Source: Cinnamomum chago (taxonomy: Eukaryota > Streptophyta > Magnoliopsida > Laurales > Lauraceae). Taken from it: a stretch of 64,000 bases of DNA. The notes under the pieces were generated by a model. It saw only the letters and a list, made by a program, of their open reading frames with translations, was not told where the DNA came from and made no database searches. The stretch lies in assembly GCA_038049695.1 (NCBI GenBank), contig CP142454.1, positions 17,864,501-17,928,500 on the forward strand, written 5' to 3'. Below are positions 52,601 to 61,600 of the stretch, in pieces (within the stretch, counting starts at the first letter, position 1; every line of letters begins with the position of its first letter). Position numbers and translations under genes: made by a program.

Positions 52601-55600
52601 ATCTAGCATTGGGGTACAAATGAGTCCTATGGTATTTGGAGTGGTTGGTGGTTACTGCCTTCAAATACTATTATTTTACTGGTAGCAGTATTTACTGGGG
52701 TACAAATGAGTCCTCTGTGTTTCTTTCCCCCTTTTTTCTTTTCATCTTGTACTCTTTGTTTGTATTCTATTCTCTTTTAATATAAGTTACTGTTACCGAT
52801 TAAAAAAAAAACAGTAGCAGTATTTACTGGAATATTGCATCATTCACATCATGATCACTAAGAATTGTGCTTATTCCAAATTTTGAGGTTTAATTGTTTA
52901 TCTGGTAGGATACACTCAAGTGAATATTTTTATACAGTTGTGTTGAACTATTGATCTTTCCAGGAAGTGGTTCATGAATGCTTTACCAGCTGTATGGCTC
53001 TATTTCTCTTTCCTGCCATGCATTATTTGGTGAAAATTTTATTGTTATGTTTCAGGCTCAGGGTTTCAAATATAAAAGTAAATCACTGGAGGAAATTGTA
53101 CAAACAAGTCGGAAGCAGGAAGGAAAACTTATAGGCTTTGATGAAACACTTTCAATATCCAATGCTGCTGACACTCTTCAACTGGGGAAGTTGCAGATAG
53201 GAGAGACATCGACATCTGTCACTACCCACACTCCCTGCAGTGAAGCCCGTGGAAATGCGACTGACAAGGCTCGTGACCACAACATTACTATTCCTCTTAA
53301 TGCCCATGGCAAAGAAACTGAAAAGGATTCTTCACATCGCAACAGCCAACCTACCGACTGCAAAGCCCATGGCAAAGAGCCTGCCCTTCCATCTCAGTTG
53401 CAAGAGAGGGATTGTGGTGAGACCAGCGAAGCCAGTAACCACAACTCTAGAAAAAAGACTCCAGGTATGGTTTTGTTTATTTTGGAAGCCATGCAGGGGA
53501 TTTGTTTTTAATTTTGGAACTCAGGGACTAATTTGTAAATTTAGAAATTGTAGGGGTTTGTCATTCAAATTTGAAATCTCAACCAAATAAATAGTACAGC
53601 CTGGTTGGCCATTCTTAATTGGGATACTGGTGATTTTTTCTCCCATTGTGTCCGTTCTCCACTCTCTTCTACTTTCTCTCTCCAATTGTCTCCTTTTTCA
53701 ACCTCCCCTCTAATGAAACCCAGATAACATCTCACAGAAGTCCTTCTTCACAATGTCCCAAGCCACACAAATAAAAGAAAAATTGAAGCTATCCGGATAT
53801 GGAGCTTTGTCGACTCCACACTCAAGAAGAGTCGCTCGAACTTCCTCCTTTTCAATTTCCAACCAAACCCTTAGACTGGCAAGAATGGACATAAAAGAAT
53901 GCCCTCCAAGGTTGTCCTTGGAAAACAATCTATAGAATAGTTTTTCTCGAAGAACTTAGCAATCTTCTCCTTGACCTCCTTACGATGACTAGTAAAGTCA
54001 TTCCCCTTACGGACTACTAATGTAATTGACCCTCTTCTTTGCATTAGCCATACAGTGGAGAAACTTAGTGTTTCTATCTCCCTCGTTCAACCAAGGAGCT
54101 CTTGATTTTTTTCTCCACGAATTCTCCTCCATCCATTGTAACTTCTGAAGTTCCCTAATTGTGGCCTCCCTTGCCTCTCTCTCATCCTCGCTCAACCCTC
54201 TCCTCCACCAAATCCCATTCCTTATTCGACACTGACTCCTTGATGACTTCCATTCTACAAAAAAAATTTCGGTTCCACACCTTGATATTGTTCTTAGGGA
54301 GCTGAAGTTCCTTAGCAATTTTAAAGCCCATGAACACTTGAACATCTGGGTAATCCCACCATTGACGAGCCAAAACCAAAAATTCATTATACAACAGCTG
54401 ACAATTTTCAAATCTAAAAGGTCTCAGACCCCAATTCACTCCTACTGAATTAGCATGATGGGTCTTATGATCAAATAAATCTCTAGGCAACACTGACTGA
54501 ATGGCACTTGAAAAATTCAAGCGATCAATCTTGCTCATGGTCGCTCTCTTGATTGTTGAACCACATGTACTTTGACCCCGTCAAAAGGCAAGTCCACAAA
54601 CTCAATGTCATTAATAAAGCCTGAGAATCTCCCCCCGCACTGCAAGACAAGAGACTACTCCCCTTTTCTTCACGAGGAAACCTCACCATGTTGAAGTCTC
54701 CGCCAAAACACCATGGAAGTGAAAATGAAGGCGAAGAGAAGATACAAGTATCCCAAAAAGCACTCCTATCATCTTCCTAGTTGGGACAATAAATATTAGC
54801 CACTGCCCACATAAAATCGTTGCCCAACTACTGAAGATTGATGGCTAACACTCTGTTTCTTTTGAAGACATCTATTTTCCTCAGTAACTCCTTGTTCCAA
54901 ATAGCAATAAGACCCTCTAGGCTCTAGCATACAGAACCCATTCCCAGCCACACTTGGAGCCTCTAATACTGAAAATAACACTCTGAAAATTAAAATGAAA
55001 TTTAGTTTCTTGAAGAAGAAGCAAATCCACTTTATTAACTTTAACCAGTCTCCCGACCACCGATTTTTTTGTAGGTCTATTGAGACATTTCAAATTCCAA
55101 CTGATGATGATTGTGGGTAACAAAAAATAGAAGGCCCCAAATAGGTACAAGCTCCTCGAACCCCCTGCTCAGCACTCTCCCTTTCACTGTTCTTGCCTAT
55201 GAGCTTGTACCTGTCACCTATATTCTCGTATTCAAGATCCACAACATGGCGCATTATAACAGATTCCTGGGGACCGAAAGTAACCCCTAATCATTTGTCC
55301 AAACAAACCACCTCCAAGGCCTTGTTTTCAAATATACAACTGTCAGCACCGTCCAGAGCCTCCTTTGCCCCCTGCGGCTCTGTCTGAAACTCCATAGAAT
55401 TGGCCCGATCCCCCTCCCTTAGAGCTGACACCTCTGGCTTCTTTGACAGTGGAGAGACCTGCCCGAGAACCCTGACGACCTCCAAGCCCAGCTTCTGAGA
55501 ACCCAACTAAAATAGCCGCCACTTTTCTTTGAAAGGTAGAATTGCCCCTGGAACTGTCCTGAAATTCCTCATCTTGGCAACAAGAAGAGGAAACAAAGAC

Positions 55601-58600
55601 GACCTCTTTACTTAAACGTCGATACGTCCCTGGCACAAACCGCGGAACTAGAACGCTGAGAATCCTCCATAACACAGGTCGAAACCACCTTATGACGCAA
55701 GGAGAACTCAAAAACCAATCCTCTGTTACCAACATCTGGGAACCTGCCAACAAAAGGCTCTGCCTGCTGAACAGATGAGACTGCACCAAAAGAATCAACG
55801 CTGGGTCGCCCTGACTATCCAACTTCAACACCGTTCGCCTATGATGCACGGATACTTCAAAATGGGCGACGTATTGTGTCGTATCGTATCCGATACTTCA
55901 CTTTTTATGTGTGTTCATGGCGTGTCCAGGGCGTTTCCTTGCCATATCCATGCTGTATCTGTCCATCATAGCCGTTCGCCATAGGGGAAGGGACAACAGC
56001 AAGAAAAATGCATGAAGAAGAAAGGTTGGCCACGATCTAGGCTCGAAACATACAACCTTGGCCCAATGCAAGAAGCATGCCCAAACCCAGCCCAGTCACT
56101 ATGAGGACTAGGAGCACCCAAGCCAGAAGATCGGCCTGCTTGAAATTGCTTAGAAAGGGCGAATGCATGGTAAGCGACGCCCTTGCTGATATCCCCTATT
56201 GGTATTAAACTGTCACGTGGTCCTAATTCAAGGATTATTATGGTCTTCCACTATCTGATTTATTTAGATCTATCCTTGATTGGCTCTTAGCATGCTCTGC
56301 AGCACCCAAAACCCTAATCGACCATTTGTTTGATAGAGATCTAGACACTTAATTACTGGTAGGACCCCTGGAAATTAATTGATTGCTCAATCTCAGTTTA
56401 GAAGGCTTTACGACGCCTTCTAGAGTCCAGATGACATGGTCATTCTCCAAAGACGACTGTTACAACCTTCGTTTTGTAATGGTGGGGCCCACTGACCTCA
56501 TCAAAATCACCTGCATCCATCTTTGGTGGTGTCTCTTGGATTTCTTTGGGAATATTGGTTATTTCTTTCAGAATCTTTTGGAAGCGCTACACTGGTATTT
56601 ACCCCTATCTTCTTCCTACAAAATCCTAATCACCTAATTTCATCTGAACCATTAAATTTTTTTATCCGACCACATTGAAATCTGAAAATTTACAGAGCTA
56701 CATAATTTTGGTATCTACCATCTGATTTATTTGTGATTTGGCCATTCTAGTCCTGAAATGGTCGGTCATCCAGGCTATTTGAGCCCTGATTTGGTTCCTA
56801 ATCTTTGGAAACTATTCAAATGGTCATCTTTCTTGGTTATAATCACCAATGGGGCGTCCATAAGGTCTTACGGTTTGGTTAGATGGTACCAATTATGTAT
56901 ACTAATCCCATCTAATGCAGAATCATATGAAGGGATTACAACTGTGGAAGTATATCACTGGAAAAAAGTAAAGGACCAAGATGAAACTTACCTAAAATTG
57001 GAAGAGTATGGCTCAGATATTGGAAGAATTAACTCTTGGATAGCAAACAGTGTTGATCCAACAATTGGCCAAATTTAAGCAACCCAAAGAAGCCTAGGAA
57101 TATACGTCTCCATAATGCACTCAAAGTAACTTAGCTAAGAGATATCAGTTGGAATGCGAGATCAGAAATGCTGATGGAAATGACAGCATCCATGGCCTTT
57201 ACTCATAGATGACTGAATTATTGGACCTACTTGCACTCTTGGAGCTCCAATTTGTATGCTCAGCAGATTCTACCATGTGTAATGTAAGAAACCATATACC
57301 AACCCAAAAACTTAGGCTGATAGGTGGAAGGCCCATACATGTATATTAAGATATGTCAAGCCTATTACTTAGGCGATGTGGGATGTGGGACTTCCCAACA
57401 CTCCCCCTCACGTGCAGTCCCAACAGATTTCATGGACGGGCCTGTCACGTGGGTTACACAAGAACACCGGGATCGAAACCCGCTCTGATACCATGTAAGA
57501 AACCATATACCAACCCAAAAGCTTAGGCTGATAGGTGGAAGGCCCATACATGTATATTAAGATATGTCAAGCCTATTACTTAGGCGATGTGGGATGTGGG
57601 ACTTCCCAACATGTAATACATACAAACAAGAAATTAAACTTCTTCAGTTTCTCATGAACCATAGACCCTGAGTTATAGCATGTTCGGGGACTGCTTCACC
57701 ACTTCCTGTTTCCCCTCAGTTGATTATGTCCTGTCGGAACTCCTTGCTGACCCTCCAAACGTGTGAATTATCTCAAATCTCTTCTAATAATTATTATTCA
57801 GAGTAATCATTCTACAACAAAGAGAGCTCATCTTGTCCTTGATTGGTTGTGTTTCAACCTTCAGAATATGTAAGGGTTGTTTGGTATGTGAGCTATGGAC
57901 ATCGAATATGAAGTTCTTGGAACCACCCATATCTGATGGTTCACACTGAATAGGAACTGCTGAAAGATATCATATTATGCCTTTTTTTTTAATTATCACA
58001 ACTGTTTTTTTTTTTTGTTTTTTTTTTATTTAATTAATTTTTATGTGTGTGTGTGTGTGTTTTGTATCCTTGAATTGGTGACTTGAATCTGCAACCTCAT
58101 GGTGTGACAATGATGCAGCAGCAATAATATGTCTAATATGTCATTGCAACAAGACTCGTGGGCCACATGTGGGACCCATGAAATTCTAATTTTAATTATT
58201 AGTATTAGTTTAAGTTTAGTAAAGATTGTAATTAAGGTTAATTTCTAATTTAAATAGAAGTATTAGTTGGTTTCCTAGTTTGATTAGGAATGCTTTCTTA
58301 GCCCTTAAGTTTCTTTCATTATAAATATTGTAGAGATCAATGATCTCAAGGTAGAGATTTTGAGATTAATAGAATTCCCTTTTGTGGGTTTTATCGTGGG
58401 AGAGTTGTCTTCTTCACGTGATTGTTCCTGTGGGAACCCTAATTGTGCTCCAGCACTTGCATCCTAATCCTTGGATCGCATCAGACAATGAGCACCTTTG
58501 AGCTGTTGTACAGGTCATGGTATAATTACGATGGCATTGACACATTTGCATATACATGCACAGTTTGGCAGTGTGCATGAGTTCAAAATTCAAACTCAGT

Positions 58601-61600
58601 TGGTAGTTTAGTAATATATCTGAAATGGCGAAATAGAATTCATGGAGCTGACCCCAATGGAGTTGGGACAAGGCTTTGATAAAGATGATTTCATATTGAA
58701 ACTTAAGAATTAATTACTTGAGTTATGCGGAGCATTTCTTTTTTTCTCTCTTTTTCAAGTCTGGTGGATTTATTTCATAATTTAACGAGACAAAAATGTG
58801 GATATTGATAAAAAAAAAATGTGGATATTGATCAAAACAGGCCTAACACCATTGAGCAAGGCCGGCATTATGAACTTGATCTGCATAAAATTGGCGTTGT
58901 GCATCACAAGGAAATGTTTTAGCCAGGAAACCATTTCCATTATCTTCTGCCCAAATTTGTATCAAATGTGTTTCAGGTTGGGCATATAATGTTATGGTGC
59001 AGATCTGGATGGAAAACCTAATGAATGCTAGTGATGTTCGTGTATCCTTAATTGTCTTAGTTGTTTGGATGATCATTCTTAACTTACTGTAAATGATTGT
59101 TGTAGGTGTTCTGCATGGGGGATCAGCAAAGTCACTTCTGTATGAGTTTTGTATTGCCAACTTCAGAAGTCCACCTTTGTTTGTATGTTGTAAAGAGGAG
59201 GGACCGAGCCACCTGAAGTTGTAAGTCCCTGATCAATCCTCATAATGTTTCCTAAAATCAGCTGTAAGAAATAAATTAACAACTTCATCATGTTTTTTTC
59301 CCCTTGGGTATGGTGCTCACATACATCGATCCAAGGACCTGCGCTAGCTGTCTTCTAGTGAAGCAATCCCTGGACTAGTAGACTAGGTCCATGATTTGTA
59401 CATGGTGTTCATTTTAGAGGCAGCATTTTGATGCAGCCCAGGCCCATGGGCCTGCATTAAGACTGTGCCAACACAAGAGCCCGATTGGCCTCATACCCAA
59501 CAGGCCCAGCAGGATCATGGACCACATGGACCCGATTTTTGCACGAGAAAGGGGCACGACCCTTGTCAGTCTCAAACATAGTTTGCCAAACTAGCCGGTT
59601 GTGATACCAAATTTTGGATTTCGTTCATGAATCTATGATCTCCATCCATCTTAGGGGCACATTTGTGTAACGCTGTTTCGGTAGAAGAGGAATTTTAGCT
59701 AAATTCTTAGGGCATGTTTGGGAAATATCACACAAGAGGATTTCCCTCATTTTCTGAGCTCCCATGGAAAACCTACGTTTGGTTCACCCTGAAAAATGCC
59801 AAGAAAGAATCCTCACATCGATGTTTTTGATTATTTTTACAGTCGGACCTCCCCATATCCGACTTGGTAAATGAACAGAAGGGAAGAAAAGCGCTGCTAC
59901 AGTGTATTAGGGGTAACTTGAGGTTACCCTTTTTGCTTTGGATACCTACCTTATGGGTCTCACAATCAAGATCTGAACCGTCAATTATGTTTAGAATGTA
60001 CCAAACGGCTAATAAGTCAGGAATCAGCTGTTGGTTCCTACTACATTTTGAGATAGTTGGAACAAAGTTCAGACCGTTGGATCACATTATCTGAACTTCT
60101 GTGGGCCCTTTTGAAAAATCCAAACCATTCAATATCTTTAGAATGATTAAAACTGCTAGAGGGTCAAATTTGGAAGTATGATTTATTATGATCATGAGAA
60201 AATGTTAAAAGATGCATCAGCTGTTGATTCCTCTCAAGATATTTGCAAGCCAGAGAATGCAGAAGAAGACAGTGCTTTAAACGTGACATATGGGTTACCG
60301 TTTTCTTCTTTGGAAACCTAACTTTTGGGTCCTACAATCAAGATCTGAACAGCTAATCATGATAAGAAGCTTCAAAGCGGCTAGTAGGTCAAATTTTGGC
60401 CGTTATCCTTCATATATTTTGATATATTTGTAAATAACTCCATACCCTAAAATATTAATTTTTTACTTATGTGGGCCCCATTTTCAAGTTCCGAACTGTT
60501 CAAATTCTCTAGAGATCCAAGCACGGCTATGGGGTGAAAGCTCAGCCCATGATTTTTCATAAGTTTCGAGAAAATTGCAAAAAACCTATAACCCTTAGAT
60601 CGTAATCCTACATATGGTAGGAATCCTCCTTGTTTACCAAACCTAGAACTGTCCTCACAAAACCTCTTTGAAGATATGTTGGATCCGGGAGAACGAGGGA
60701 ATCCTCTATTTAGAGGATTCGTCTTTATTTACCAAACGTGCCCGTAGGGTATGTTTGTGCAGCAGCAATATCCCCAACAGAGGAGATCCGGCGCCTTCCC
60801 CACTTATGTTTGGTGCAGCCCTTGATTTCCAGCGCCTTGTAATCGTCTGATTTTCCTCGCTATAACGCATCCGCAAATCCGACCTACCCGCTGTGGAATC
60901 GATTGCCGCGGAAGAGGAAAGGCAGGTTTCCTCTTCCGCGGCCGTGCACAAACAAACCCTTAACCTTCAGAGGTTTTCGTGTTCTAGTTTCTTCTGCTTT
61001 TAACACTTAAGTTCTTCAATATAGAAGTTGTTTCCAGTCTTCTAGAAACATCTCAAATCATCATTTGATTTTCTGATTCTTTGGGTTGGACTTGGTTGAG
61101 CCCTATTTAGACCCCATTGGTCGGGGGTCACTTGACTCGGCCAATTTTTGGAACCATGCCTTTTGGATTTGCAAAAATCCCTAGTCTTAATTAGTTTAGT
61201 GCTCTAGTTTCTATTAACTCTTAGATTCTTCATATAGAAGCTGTTTCCAGTCTTCTATAAACATTTCAAACCATCTCCAACAACTTCATTTAACGTTCTG
61301 ATTCTTTGGGTTGGACTTGTTTATTGTTAAAGCCATTTTTTAAACCTCTGTGCTAAGAGTTGATTCAGCTGATTTTCAGAACCACATGCCTTTTGGATTT
61401 AGTAAAGTCCTAGTCTTCATTGGTTTTAGTGTTCTAATTTATTCTCCTTGTAACCTTTAAAAAATAAAAATTTCTACTTGTAATAATTTTTTCATATATA
61501 GAAGTTGTTTCCAGTCCTATAAACATCTAAAATTTTCCAACATCATTTGATTTTTCTTTAAATGGATCTACTGCTAGTTATTCCTTATTTCTATCCTTTC

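Noticed and set aside
56758-57078. A 106-codon open frame as a host gene
   Set aside because: No recognisable domain, no promoter or splice context, and the surrounding DNA is intronic.
58140-58450. A complete solo LTR
   Set aside because: There is a TATA box and LTR-like composition, but no convincing TG...CA ends with target duplications could be placed.
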